NCBI RefSeq assembly: GCF_026262505.1
Contig: NC_067207.1
Coordinates: 6,022,252-6,086,251, forward strand
Reading direction: 5' to 3'
DNA length: 64,000 bases
Origin: Trichomonas vaginalis G3
Taxonomy: Eukaryota > Parabasalia > Trichomonadida > Trichomonadidae
The notes beneath the pieces were generated by a model. The model had not been told where the DNA came from. It worked only from the letters and a program-made list of their open reading frames with translations, and made no database searches. The position numbers and the translations under genes were made by a program. Shown in pieces: positions 34,401-45,540 of this stretch (position 1 is its first letter; each line of letters starts with the position of its first letter).

Positions 34401-37400
34401 AGTTAGAGACAAAACATATGAATTAGACGTCGGAGAATCATCAAAACTCGATGCAGATCTCATGGAAAGATAAATTTGAGAATTGGAAATGAAAATTCCG
34501 TAATTATTCCTGCAACATTAAGTTTCCCTTATTTGTTGAGTACAAGGACTGCTGCATCATTAACATCATTCAATGGAAGGAAATCTATTAATATAATAAG
34601 TCCTTTCTTGTTCAGAAATGAGTCATCTGTAGAATTATCTTTGATGATGCTCTCAGGAACACAATATTCGGAAGTTGCCAGAATTAAACCATTTGGAGAA
34701 ACATATTTGCCATTTACTACTTCAAGAATGATTTGTTTCTTGGTGACAACCAGATTATTACGCAATAAAACCACCATCATTTTCATTAATGAAATGGAAC
34801 ACATGCACAGAATACTACGTAATGACGAAAACATCAAAAATGAAGTGCATTTTATTCTTTGATTTTGATAAAGGACTAGGATTAATCAGAATTGTTCCTA
34901 ATTTCACTTTCATCAATGAATTGCCAATTCCTATATCAATAACAATCCAAAAGCCAAGGTATATCATGAATATTCCTCCAGGAAGCAAAGTTTCTTTGGC
35001 AAATGATACAGATTTGATTGTTTCGTACGTAATTTCAGCAAAAGGATTCAAAGACTCCGAAGAAGGAACAATACAAACAATCATTGACACACACACGAAA
35101 TCTATTTTGAGAATGGTTTCGGCTGACGGTTTGAGAAGAATCCATTTGACTGTAAACCCTCATGCTCATGAACAAGGTGTCCTAAGAATGTCAGTTTACG
35201 CATCATGTATCTTCGTTTCAGCAATTAATGAACAATTAATGGCTTCAAACACAAAAGGTGGAGAGTTCTCAATTTTCACTGACATGGACGGTTTTAACGG
35301 TTTTCTGTTTGGAGGCGGTGATGGTATCATGAACAATTGTTACATTAAAGTCAAGGATTATACAATAGAAAGTCGTCCAATTTCAGTTTTGAACATTGGA
35401 GACAGGAAAACAATATTTTTGCCGAGAAGTGATTCGAATTTGTTTTTCCCATTGAGTTATTTAGTTGATGATGCTCCTCCACAATTCAAGCATGCGAATA
35501 TCTTCATTATTTCTTATGCTTTGTCTATATACAACAAATCAAAGGATGATTTCGTTTTCCAAGTCGAAAATTCCGAAAAAACTTATGAAATTAAATCAGG
35601 AAAAACTGTAGAAATCACTTCAACTAATGAGAAATTGTCATTTATTGTTGATTGCAGCAGATTTGTATTAGATAGAGTTGGTAGATATCCTATCATTTAT
35701 CATGGAAAACTTTATGAATTGACTATTGTTGAAAAACATTATGGATTGCAAGCAATTTTATCAGAATTAAGTCATAATCCTCCTTTAAAGATAAAGAACG
35801 CATCAAACAGATTGGTAAGAGTGAGACAGAAAGGCATTGATGAATTTGTTAATATCTTTTCTAAGGAATCGAAGCCATTTGGACTCAAAAATCCTTTCGA
35901 CGAATCCTTGGTTTTGGAAATTCAAATGGATGAAAAAATCGCTGAATTAGATTTAGATACTTTCGAAAATTACATGTTTTTCGATGATTTGTTCTGCCAA
36001 GTAATGAGAGTTAATAACTCTACTGTTGTTACATTTTCTGATACTATTATTTCAGAAAAAACTATTTCTTGTTCTCTTAATATTTCAGGTGTTAATGTTT
36101 CATTCATTTCTCCAAGAAATACTGAATTAATGACTGTTAATGTACAAGGAATCTCTATTTTAATGAAAGGAGATAACCCTGCAACATTAAATTTCAATGT
36201 TGAATCATTGAAAGTTTGTGATATGTATCCGAAAGCTGTTTCCCATGTAATTGCTGCAAGTGTTACGAATTTCATTCATTTCGAAGCAAAACTACATCTT
36301 TGGTCTCCTAAGAACATTATATCTTCTTTTCTTTCTATTGGATGTGTCAATATTTTCATTGATTTGTCATTTGTTGAAGAGTTTTATGATTATTTGTCAC
36401 CAGTTATTCATCATCCAAGAAAGTTCCCACCAAAGCTTCCTGGTGGCTCCATTGATGCAACATTGAAACATCTGAAAATAGACAAAACGAATTTGATTTT
36501 TACTTTGAGAAGTAAAACAAAAAGACCTAAAATGGCTCATCAATTCCCCGAAGAATTGTCGTTAATTCCTGATGTAACAACTTCACCATTATCCATTCCT
36601 GAATTCCAATTAAAGAATTTAAGTGGCCGTCCAACATCAATTGCACTTTATATTCTTGATCAGATCAAGAGCGATGTTTATAACTTATTACCAAGTATCA
36701 TAGCAAGAGCTGATATTTTGTTTAATGCCGTCGGAATTTCCGATGATCCTTCCGTTGCTTCTGTTTTGAGATCTGGAGAAGGATTCGTGAAATCCGTTTC
36801 TTCTTATGTAGGAATGATTGGTGGAGATACAAGGAAGAGCGAAGGAATAGCAATGACACCTGAAGAAGCTGTTATTGGTGGCTTGAAATCATTGGCACAT
36901 GGTTTTAAACATGGAATTAAAGGAATTGTCGAAAAACCGTTGGAAGGTGCAAAAAGAGGAGGTTTTCTCGGCGGATTGAAAGGATTGGCAAATGGTTTAG
37001 CAGGTGCTGTTGCCAAACCAGTCAGTGGTGTTTTGGATGCAGGAGCAGGATTGATAGGAAGTGCCGCAAGAGCTTTGGATGATTCTATGATTTACAAGGT
37101 AGATATTAATAAAATCAAACTTCCCAAAGTTTTCTTGAGAACAGGTGATGAAATCATTATCAGCAAGATCTATAAGCAACTTTGCATTGATGGAAGAGCA
37201 GACACGATAATTGCTGTGTCTCCTTTCAATCAAATCGGCAACGTAAGGATATTAGTCGTTCCAAGAAGAATTGTTTTGTTTACTGTCAGATATGAACAGT
37301 TTTATATTGTACAATGTGTGAAAGGAAGAAAAATTGCATTCGTCAGAAACGAAGGAGCAAAAGTTATTGTTAAATACGAAGGTACTGATCCAACAATTGT

Positions 37401-37485
37401 TAACTTCGAGAATTCCGATGAAGCGGAAGTTTTTGCTTCTTTAATCATGTCTATACAAAGAATGGATGTTTTGTTTAATAATTAA
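31451..37485 (+). CDS. VPS13: VPS13 bridge-like lipid transfer protein, about 2010 residues (three frame changes)
   Basis: The N-terminus has the chorein signature: LSYFLSNYIEGLNSSQLEMSLWNG, then LELPWGRLDSQSCQIKLENIY. The C-terminus has the ATG_C-like amphipathic region (GGLKSLAHGFKHGIKGIVEKPLEGAKRGG and GLANGLAGAVAKPVSGVLDAGAGLIG) and a final PH-like domain. VPS13 forms a long hydrophobic groove that carries phospholipids in bulk between organelles at contact sites. At about 2000 residues it is short for the family, which usually exceeds 3000, implying a shorter groove. Three single-base frame changes lie near 33826-33855 (an eight-T run), 34470 and 34855; protein similarity carries on across each, so assembly indels are likely. 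The ATG at 31451 fits the family start. Confidence 0.9.
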
Positions 37486-37845
37486 TCTTTTTTTTATGTT
37501 TGCTTCATAAATATATGTTTCATTTATTATATTTTCCCTCTTTATTTCTTTACAATATAGTAAATTGTAAAATCTAAAATAATTTTCAAAATCATTAAGG
37601 ATATTCTTAAGCCCATCTGACATTAATTCAAATTTTTGACAACGGTCGTGAAAATTAATCTTAAACACATATTTGAAGACTTTGCTATTGAAGCGTAAGT
37701 AAACTCTTAAGGTTGAACTCTTCACTTTATGACGCCTTCTAAAAAAGAGAAATAAAAAACTAAATAGACTATACCTTCAAAAAAGATATTTAAAGTTTAC
37801 TTCGTAAGATTCTTCGTCAACCTTAATTTTTCTTGTATGCTGAAG
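37486..37845. other. Intergenic between convergent genes
   Basis: A 94-codon frame on the minus strand (37441-37725, GTG first codon) overlaps the VPS13 end. It has some coding-like codons, but no ATG at its start and no recognisable domain, so I do not call it. Confidence 0.45.
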
Positions 37846-38676
37846 TTATTTTGGAACCCATGATCCATCCGGTTGCAAAATAAGTTTGTCGCCACCTTTA
37901 TAATCTGTCCAGAATTTCATGGGACCAGAAATAGGAAGATATATGGCATTCTTTGAATGAGCCATTCTTTGGCGTCTTACTGCTTCCATTTGAGCAAGAT
38001 AGTTTTCTCCACCACCAAAGACCAAAGGGCGTTTAGTTGGGCGAAGGAAAGGCTTGAGGTTTAGGCCATTCTTTGATGCTGCCTTTTTTTGACGTTCAAT
38101 TTCTTCCATGCGTTGTCTTAACATTTCTCTTTGGCGTTTCCAGTATTCACCGCCTCCAATTGGTCTGAAATCTGTAATGCGTGGGAAAATGGGGAAGAGA
38201 TTATTCTCTTCTTCGTCAGCGTTGTGATAGTGGATATGGAAATGTCCAAATCTGCCATCATAGTCGAAATCAATACCCCAGTTGTCATCATCATAAGCTT
38301 CTTCTTCGTCAGCGTTGTGATAGTGGATATGGAAATGTCCAAATTTGCCATCATAGTCGAAATCAATACCCCAGTTGTCATCATCATAAGCTTCTTCTTC
38401 GTTGCTGCGATATCCAAAGCGGAACTTACCCCATGGTGAGTCGTATGTGATTCCAAAGCCCCAGTTATCATCATCGTAAGATTCTTCGTCAGCGTTGTGA
38501 TAGTGGATGTGGATCTTGAATGGTCCTTCGTAATCGAAATCGATACCCCAGTTGTCGTCATCATATGATTCTTCAACTGAGTTTAAACCTCTGTATTGTT
38601 TCTTCATGTCAAAGACAGGATACCATTCATGGCGTATCTTGTCGTACATCATGCGATAAGCAAGAAGTCCAAGCAT
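37846..38676 (-). CDS. Asp/His-rich tandem-repeat protein (YDDDNWG repeats), function unknown
   Basis: 276 residues. A short hydrophobic N-terminus (MLGLLAYRMM) could be a weak signal or anchor. Residues 35-154 are four tandem units of 29, 29, 31 and 31 residues. Each opens with E-E-S/A-YDDDNWG and alternates acidic and aromatic residues; units 1, 3 and 4 end with a histidine cluster (FHIHYHNAD form), while unit 2 replaces it with RFGYRSN. The clustered Asp and His suggest metal binding (Ca, Zn or Fe), but this is inference only. The last 120 residues are basic, with two similar helical segments (EYWKRQREMLRQRMEE and ENYLAQMEAVRRQRMA) each followed by SKN. I recognise no family. ATG at 38676 follows TCATTAATTATA, a good initiator-like context. 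Confidence 0.75.
   Translation of the reverse strand: MLGLLAYRMMYDKIRHEWYPVFDMKKQYRGLNSVEESYDDDNWGIDFDYEGPFKIHIHYHNADEESYDDDNWGFGITYDSPWGKFRFGYRSNEEEAYDDDNWGIDFDYDGKFGHFHIHYHNADEEEAYDDDNWGIDFDYDGRFGHFHIHYHNADEEENNLFPIFPRITDFRPIGGGEYWKRQREMLRQRMEEIERQKKAASKNGLNLKPFLRPTKRPLVFGGGENYLAQMEAVRRQRMAHSKNAIYLPISGPMKFWTDYKGGDKLILQPDGSWVPK
38215..38574 (-). repeat. Coding tandem repeat, four 87-93-bp units
   Basis: DNA of the four YDDDNWG units. The last two units (93 bp each) are almost identical at DNA level, so the duplication is recent; the first two are more diverged. Confidence 0.85.
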
Positions 38677-39050
38677 TATAATTAATGATTTAAATTTGTG
38701 AAAAAATAAATTCCCCTCAAATCAGATTTTGTGAACTTCAGATATAAAATTTAATATTTGATAACATAGTCATTTTCATCGAAAAAGAAGATGCTTTATG
38801 GCAAATCTGACAGGCAGATTTTTGACCTGTTTGCCAGATGAATATGTCAAAAGTCCAAAAAATTATTAAAACATATATAATTAATATGGCTGTTGCTTTT
38901 TCATTTATTTTTTAACCACCAATTGAAATCAAATTTCATTCGTGTTTTTCATTCTGAAAAAGATAAAGAATTAGCATGATAGTTTTAGACTCCTCATTAA
39001 ATTTGTATCCATATTTTATTTTCTATTTTTACTTAGACAGTTTGAGCAAT
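38677..39050. other. Intergenic
   Basis: Promoter side of the YDDDNWG gene. Contains a small palindrome-like stretch near 38808-38830 (TGGCAAATCTGACAGG and CCTGTTTGCCA). Nothing else. Confidence 0.45.
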
Positions 39051-40222
39051 TACCCTCAATTTTTAACTTTTGCAACTCCAAAAACCAGGTGTTTTTCCAG
39101 AACTACCATCTAGGATGAGTCCTAGGAGCTATAATTCTAGGGTTAGATGATACCCACTTAGTACTTTTATTTGTATATGTTTTAGTGGAATTTGATGAGG
39201 GGTCATGAAATTCGTATCTAATTTGCTATCATCTAAGCTGGTAAAAGTTAGAGAAAGCTATTTACTGGTTGTATATTACAAATATACCTTGTAATAGAAA
39301 ATATAAGTGTTTGTGATTTAAATTCGCTCAATTAGCTCGAAAATTTGTTTTATATCCATGACAAACTAATACAATCCTATTTATGTGATTGCCAATCTGC
39401 TCCCAAAATATATCAGCATGAATATATATATTGATATTATTTGCAATTTCATCATTAAATAGTACTTTTTTTTCTATTTTTAATTTAGAAATAGTATATT
39501 TATATGATAGCGACACAAGATTTTAATTAAAAATATATGTTATCGATCATCACACTCAAATTGAATTTCAAAAATTTTAGAATTTTTCAATTTCAATATT
39601 GAAAATATATTTCTTATATCATAGCGATTCATGTTATAATAATATGGAGAAAAATATTGTTTTAAATCTAAAATTTAAAATGAATGACTGGGCATTACAT
39701 TAATCCAATTTATTGTTTATTTGTTAATCTAGTGGAAACAATTAATATTTTGGAGAAACAAAAATTTGAAATTTTGAAAAAAATGCATGAATCGGTAATT
39801 AAACATTGATTTATTAATTTATTAGCCATGCTTTTGATGTTGGTCTTATTCTTAAGCCGATTTAAAGAATTAATTTTTCCAAATCGTGTTTGACATTAAC
39901 ACATATAGATATATCAGGAAAAAAGGTATCATTTATCAAGTTATTGGTTTTTATGTATCTCCTAACTTTGCCTCGTTCTGAATACAATTCTAGTTAACGA
40001 ATTTTAAATAACTATATGAAGAATACATCATTTTGGTTTTATTATTAAAATGATATATATTAGCTATGTATATGCTTGTAAGAATATTATTCCGTGAATT
40101 GGAAACAGAAAAAATAAATTTAGACAGAAAATGCATATCTTTAAAAAATAATATGAAATTTAGCTTTGATATTATTATCCGATAAAATATGCATGATAAT
40201 TACTCCGCAAATAAAATTTAGG

Positions 40223-40348
40223 AAGCAAGTTGTGACGGTTTGGGCGGTTTTCAATGGCCCACAAGGAAGGAAGTATCGTTTTATCAGGCAACAAGAGGTC
40301 TTGAAATGAGTAAAGGACTGATCACCCTTGAAAGGTTCAAACTTGCTT
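40223..40348. other. GC-rich structured segment
   Basis: A markedly GC-richer patch. Its ends pair: AAGCAAGTT (40223-40231) with AACTTGCTT (40340-40348). Inside is a hairpin TGGGC/GCCCA (40241-40261) and other short stems. It could be a structured RNA or the outer part of the fold-back array. I could not match it to RNase P, SRP, 5S, tRNA or U-snRNA. Confidence 0.4.
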
Positions 40349-40463
40349 GCGCGCCGCAGTCTTAAAAATGATATGTTTCACTTCTGGTCGAAAATTTCAA
40401 CCTCTATGACAGTTGTTGGATGAACAATTGTGTAGCGGGATGAAATCTGAGTGCGGCCTGGGG

Positions 40464-40690
40464 CTGCAGCATCAATCTTCCCGGCATCTTTACCGCAATC
40501 ATCTCTTAGATTGCACACAAAGTTGCGAACGAGCAGCTTTCTATGCGGTAAAGATGCCGGTAAAAGAGAGCCGTAGTGATTCTCTGCTGCAGCGTCAATC
40601 TTCCCGGCATCTTTACCGCAATCATCTCTTAGATTGCACACAAAGTTGCGAACGAGCAGTTTTCTATGCGGTAAAGATGCCGGAAAGAGA
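40464..40690. repeat. Two tandem 123-bp units with 17-bp stems
   Basis: Units start at 40464 and 40587 (CTGCAGC-TCAATCTTCC). Each carries an inverted repeat CCGGCATCTTTACCGCA / TGCGGTAAAGATGCCGG with a smaller nested hairpin GCAATC/GATTGC. Period is close to that of the neighbouring 122-bp array. Confidence 0.8.
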
Positions 40691-40733
40691 GAGTCGATGT
40701 GAGGTTCTTTTCGAGGGCTCCTCGAATGAGACA

Positions 40734-41333
40734 CTGTTCCGCATTGATAACTTGAACGCGGAAGTTTGACCGACAAGAGTGTATTGTGCACTCCTGTCGG
40801 TCGCAGTGTCTCATTCTGGGAGACATTGCCTCTGCATGTCTCCCAGAATGGAACAATGTTCCGCATTGATAACTTGAACGCGGAAGTTTGACCGACAAGA
40901 GTGTATTGTGCACTCCTGTCGGTCGCAGTGTCTCATTCTGGGAGACATTGCCTCTGCATGTCTCCCAGAATGGAACAATGTTCCGCATTGATAACTTGAA
41001 CGCGGAAGTTTGACCGACAAGAGTGCATTATCCAATCTTTTTTGTCATATACCTCAACCCACAAAGACAAAACCTTACATAAAATAGGTAAACTTTGGTT
41101 TTCACTTAATAATGTTTATTTTTAATTTTTTGTTCTTTATATAACTTTTTCTTCTACTAAACTATTTTACAGACTCTACTGAGCTATCCTCACATATATA
41201 CCTGTGACAATAACACATATATACTCCCTTCATATTCTGATCTCATGACATATTACAGCACAAACTATAATTATACAACATACCTCATAAAGTCTGATTT
41301 TACCCCTATCTAAGCGTTCAAAACCTATTTTCC
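40734..41333. repeat. Left arm of a 600-bp inverted repeat (three 122-bp hairpin units plus unique part)
   Basis: Units begin at 40737, 40859 and 40981, exactly 122 bp apart. Each full unit has three hairpins: A, TTCCGC/GCGGAA; B, GACCGACAAGAGTG with CACTCCTGTCGGTC; C, ATTCTGGGAGACAT with ATGTCTCCCAGAAT. The third copy is cut inside hairpin B and runs into about 300 bp of AT-rich unique sequence, which ends at 41333. The arm is mirrored at 41682-42281 with no indel and only one mismatch noticed (in the GGTAA(A/G)CTTTGG stretch). Confidence 0.9.
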
Positions 41334-41681
41334 TTAAAATTTCTCTTCAAGTTCATACTGAACAACATCTTTTTTTGAAAATACAATTTTTTCAAAAAAT
41401 GTATGAATTCAAAAGTGCATACTATATCTAGTCATTACCCAACATTAATTTTGTATTTTAGTTTTTAAGATATTCATTTTATTATACGTCTTATTCAGAA
41501 AATTAAATATATTTGTGAGGGAAAACGGAGGAAATAATAAATATGTCAAGATCGAGGAATTGACAATTTTAAGGAAAATATTAAGTTGTGTATTTTGTGT
41601 TTATCTCATTGTGTGATGCATATTTTCACGATCTGACAGCAGAAATCGAATCAGCAGAGCCAGAAGAATCAGATTACGCGG
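41334..41681. other. 348-bp unique spacer between the inverted arms
   Basis: The loop of the large palindrome. A frame at 41588-41785 runs through it into the right arm, but matches nothing known and is not called. Confidence 0.6.
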
Positions 41682-42570
41682 GGAAAATAGGTTTTGAACG
41701 CTTAGATAGGGGTAAAATCAGACTTTATGAGGTATGTTGTATAATTATAGTTTGTGCTGTAATATGTCATGAGATCAGAATATGAAGGGAGTATATATGT
41801 GTTATTGTCACAGGTATATATGTGAGGATAGCTCAGTAGAGTCTGTAAAATAGTTTAGTAGAAGAAAAAGTTATATAAAGAACAAAAAATTAAAAATAAA
41901 CATTATTAAGTGAAAACCAAAGCTTACCTATTTTATGTAAGGTTTTGTCTTTGTGGGTTGAGGTATATGACAAAAAAGATTGGATAATGCACTCTTGTCG
42001 GTCAAACTTCCGCGTTCAAGTTATCAATGCGGAACATTGTTCCATTCTGGGAGACATGCAGAGGCAATGTCTCCCAGAATGAGACACTGCGACCGACAGG
42101 AGTGCACAATACACTCTTGTCGGTCAAACTTCCGCGTTCAAGTTATCAATGCGGAACATTGTTCCATTCTGGGAGACATGCAGAGGCAATGTCTCCCAGA
42201 ATGAGACACTGCGACCGACAGGAGTGCACAATACACTCTTGTCGGTCAAACTTCCGCGTTCAAGTTATCAATGCGGAACATTGTTCCATTCTGGGAGACA
42301 TGCAGAGGCAATGTCTCCCAGAATGAGACACTGCGACCGACAGGAGTGCACAATACACTCTTGTCGGTCAAACTTCCGCGTTCAAGTTATCAATGCGGAA
42401 CATTGTTCCATTCTGGGAGACATGCAGAGGCAATGTCTCCCAGAATGAGACACTGCGACCGACAGGAGTGCACAATACACTCTTGTCGGTCAAAGTTTTG
42501 CAATCACATTCTGATTGCAGAAGATTGTCTCATTCTGGGAGACATGCAGAGGCAATGTCTCCCGAAATGA
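41682..42570. repeat. Right arm of the inverted repeat, extended to five 122-bp units
   Basis: Mirror of the left arm to 42281, followed by more units in the same orientation. A hairpins lie at 42008, 42130, 42252 and 42374. The fifth is replaced by a different hairpin, GCAATCACATTCTGATTGC (about 42500-42518), which resembles the nested GCAATC/GATTGC hairpin of the 123-bp units at 40464. Right and left arms thus differ in unit number (5 against 3), as expected of fold-back elements that change by recombination. Confidence 0.9.
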
Positions 42571-43872
42571 TACCGTCATACCAACACCAATTTATTCCTT
42601 CTTTCCATTGTCATACAATTCAATATTTTTATCAATCTTAATCAACTTTTTTTATTCTTCTTTAATTCAATTTATCTTTCTCCTAGAATATCTATTCCTT
42701 TAACAGACATAAAATCACTAATCGAGCTTTTTCAATACTCAAAATTTCATATAAATCTTTGTTATTTTTTCTCTCATCGCTTATTTTATTAAATATACAT
42801 ATTTCCTCTCACATATCCCTCTTCATATATATTGGATCTCAACACTCATCTATTAGAACAATATATTTTCGCTTAATCTCATATTATTCATTAACAATCT
42901 TTCATCTTCTTATTTCTAGTTAACCTACCAATATATATATAGAATATATGCCAAATTACATATTCAGATACATTAAATTCAAGAAATTCTTCTAATATTA
43001 TTCTCCTATTCATAATAAAATCATATTTAGTCTCACATCACAATTCTATCAGTTCTCCAATATCATATCATATTGGTAACATCACATATATCTCTTATAA
43101 TATCACTTAAATTTGTATTTTTTTATTAATTATATTTAATTAGTTCTACATTCTATTATTATAGAGGTTTGACAAACTCATCAATAGTTAAAATCAAAAT
43201 CTATTCAGAACTTTGAATCTAATGAAAATTACATTTCGATATCTTTTTGCAAGCTTAATTTTTTGTATTATCTTAAAATACATTTAGTAATGTTATGTAC
43301 GTATTGAATTCAAATTATAGCGCAGTAACATGCAACTCATCTTGAGATTCACATTTCATTTTCACAATTATTGCATATATACATCAATAACATATTGTAC
43401 TCATATATCTACACGACTCTAAACTCAATGACATCAAATAATGCTTGTAATATTTAAAATAATTTTTGCATTTTTGATTCTCAGCTTAACTTCTATAAAT
43501 GTCACCAAAACATTTCATTCCTACCAAGAAATAATATATTAGTAATTAAGCGTTTATTACCATTGTTACTCACATCATATTAATTCATTTTTGTAATTTT
43601 TTAAATAAATGACTGGAATCATAAACCCTATGTACCCATATCAACATGTTAAAATTTCAAAGTCTGAAACTTAGTATACATTGAGTTTCATGAAATCAGA
43701 TAATCTCGTAGATTTCTTAAATATTATATATTGCTGGCCAATAATGATGCAGCATGATTCTCCATCATATCAGCATTCTAAACATATCTTTATTTTGTCA
43801 ATTGGCATAAATTAAGGGTGCTTTTCAGGCGATAAATGGTATTTTAGATACTTGGGTAGGGTGTCATGAAAA
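42571..43872. other. AT-rich non-coding stretch
   Basis: Pyrimidine-rich on the + strand, without long frames. A TTAAGGGTGC at about 43812 matches the end of the TTAA elements near 11 kb, but no partner end was found. Confidence 0.5.
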
Positions 43873-43899
43873 AGTTGCAAAAGTCAAAAATTGAGGGTA

Positions 43900-44362
43900 T
43901 TTCATCAATCCATTTTCTTTTGGTATTATCAATAATGTTATCTTCATATGAAACCAAGAGGCCATTGAAGAATTATTGCGCAATAATTAAAAATTGTTTT
44001 GAGAATGATGGAGATATTTCAGCTTAATAGGATTACTCACTAAATAATAAACATACACTAGAAGAATTCTTATTGGAATGTTGGGAGCAAGATGGAAACT
44101 CTTTTTTAATTATTTTATTTTTTTTTTACTAATTTCAAAATGATTAGAACATTTTGGGTGTAGTCTGTAAAGCATTAATTACAATCAATTTTTGAAGTAT
44201 TACTCTCAACATTTTTTGAAAATTCTTGATAAAAGTAATTTTTCTTCATATACACTTATTAATTCATTAATGATCTTATCTGATGGAATCAATGGGAACT
44301 ACAATTTCGATTTTTTTTTTTTGAATGGCCGAAAAAATTTCATGGTAAAAAGCACAGATTAG
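43900..44362. other. Intergenic
   Basis: Upstream region of the BspA-like gene; TTCATGGTAAAAAGCAC shortly before the ATG may be its initiator. Nothing else. Confidence 0.5.
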
Positions 44363-45163
44363 ATGAAAATAAACGATGTATTTGAAACTGGTAATATTAC
44401 ATATTCTATTATAGATGTGCTTCAAAGAGAAGTTCGTGTCGGAACCGGAGTTTTTAATGACACCATTTCAAATGCTGTTAATAACTCATACAATGGATCG
44501 ATTACTATTCCAAATTTTGTTGTCTATGATAATAAATTATGGAGAGTTACTGAAATTGGGCAATGTTCGTTTGTGCACTGTAATAATATTACAAATTTTG
44601 TTATTGGTTATAATATTGCTTATCTTCGCCAATATGCGATCTACAGATGCTACAATGTCAGTAGCATAATATTTGAAGAACATAGCCGTTTGAAAAAATG
44701 TGAAACATACAGTTTATATGATTTATATAGTTTGAAAGAGATTTCATTTGGAGGGGATCGTCTTGAATCTCTGGGAAAGTATGCAATGAGTTATACATTC
44801 TTCCTTGAATATATTAGATTACCTGCTTCTGTTTCTGTGATTAATGAAAGCGCATTTAAAGGTTTGGATTCCCTCAAAGAAGTTCATTATTGTGGAAAAT
44901 CTTCAATAACTAATGATATTTTCTTTAGGGTTAAAGTGAATGATCATTTGACTCCAAGTGACATAAAAGTTAAAGTGACATCCAGTTATCCATCAACTAC
45001 ATTTGGAAAAAATGATACTGTAATAGTTGATGATTCTTTTGATTGTGATTTCCCTCAGTCGCTTAGTGATTTCGATCTTTTATGCAAAACTGTTTATAAT
45101 AATTATAATATCCATTTATCTTATTCTTACTTCTCCATATTCATTCTGATGTATGATTCATAA
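44363..45163 (+). CDS. BspA-like leucine-rich-repeat protein (266 residues)
   Basis: Shows the treponeme/BspA-type repeat of trichomonad surface proteins: repeating units such as ITEIGQCSFVHCNNITNFVIGYNIAYLRQYAIYRCYNVSSIIF with the I-x-x-x-AF-x-x-C-x-x-L pattern, about five units over residues 60-180. The start codon follows an in-frame stop and lacks a clear signal peptide; the C-terminus ends with a moderately hydrophobic SYSYFSIFILMYDS rather than a full membrane helix and tail. Most family members are longer and many have a C-terminal helix. So this is a short member, possibly cytoplasmic, or the remnant of a larger one. BspA-like proteins are a very large family in these parasites and are thought to act in adhesion. 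Confidence 0.7.
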   Translation: MKINDVFETGNITYSIIDVLQREVRVGTGVFNDTISNAVNNSYNGSITIPNFVVYDNKLWRVTEIGQCSFVHCNNITNFVIGYNIAYLRQYAIYRCYNVSSIIFEEHSRLKKCETYSLYDLYSLKEISFGGDRLESLGKYAMSYTFFLEYIRLPASVSVINESAFKGLDSLKEVHYCGKSSITNDIFFRVKVNDHLTPSDIKVKVTSSYPSTTFGKNDTVIVDDSFDCDFPQSLSDFDLLCKTVYNNYNIHLSYSYFSIFILMYDS

Positions 45164-45540
45164 ACCAAGCTTTTATTATGTATTGCCTATTTCCTTCTTA
45201 AAGTTCTTTGAAAGCTAACAAACAATAAACTTAAAAGATGTTTTATTTACACTTTAATTATAGTTAAAATATATTGCTTTAATTTTAGCGGTTTGAGTAG
45301 ATTTTGTTGATTACCTGTAATTAATAGGCCCAATTAATTTTGCTGATTTATCTAATTGGATAAGAGTATCGAGTCTATTCTCTTGGTTATATATATTTTT
45401 ATGATGTTTTGATATTAATATGTTCATTTAGGATTATTTATCAGTTAAAAAAAATGAACAATACCGGAAAGTTTAACATAATAATCATTGCAAAAAGAAT
45501 CTGTTTTGGGTCTTCATCAGTTGTTCGATAATTTCACCAG
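45164..45540. other. Intergenic between convergent genes
   Basis: No feature seen beyond what the two gene ends require. Confidence 0.5.

Larger units (their letters stand above)
39051..43899. mobile_element. Putative 4.85-kb TIR element enclosing the fold-back array
   Basis: Sequences at 39051-39077 and 43873-43899 are inverted copies, 26 of 27 bases alike, beginning TACCCTCAATTTTT. The outermost TA on each side could be a TA target duplication, as for Tc1/mariner-type elements. Between them lies a gene-free block with the fold-back array in its middle. No transposase frame is seen. It may instead be two unrelated copies of a short repeat in opposite orientation; the size and lack of genes make the single-element reading tentative. 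Confidence 0.35.

Noticed and set aside
37441-37725. 94-codon minus-strand frame over the VPS13 end
   Set aside because: Starts with GTG, overlaps VPS13, has no domain and no initiator motif before an ATG.
40223-40348. Possible U4, SRP or RNase P RNA
   Set aside because: A GTATCGT stretch recalls U4, but the 5' end, K-turn and Sm site are missing, and no conserved RNase P or SRP motif is present. Kept only as a structured segment.
40378-42641. Several overlapping 60-160-codon frames on both strands with identical Cys/His/Arg-rich proteins (MRNIVPFWETCRGNV...)
   Set aside because: They are translations of the 122-bp hairpin units. The period is not a multiple of three, so the same peptides recur in rotating frames. 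No evidence of coding.
43812-43822. TTAAGGGTGC as the end of a third TTAA element
   Set aside because: No matching GCACCCTTAA partner within a plausible distance.
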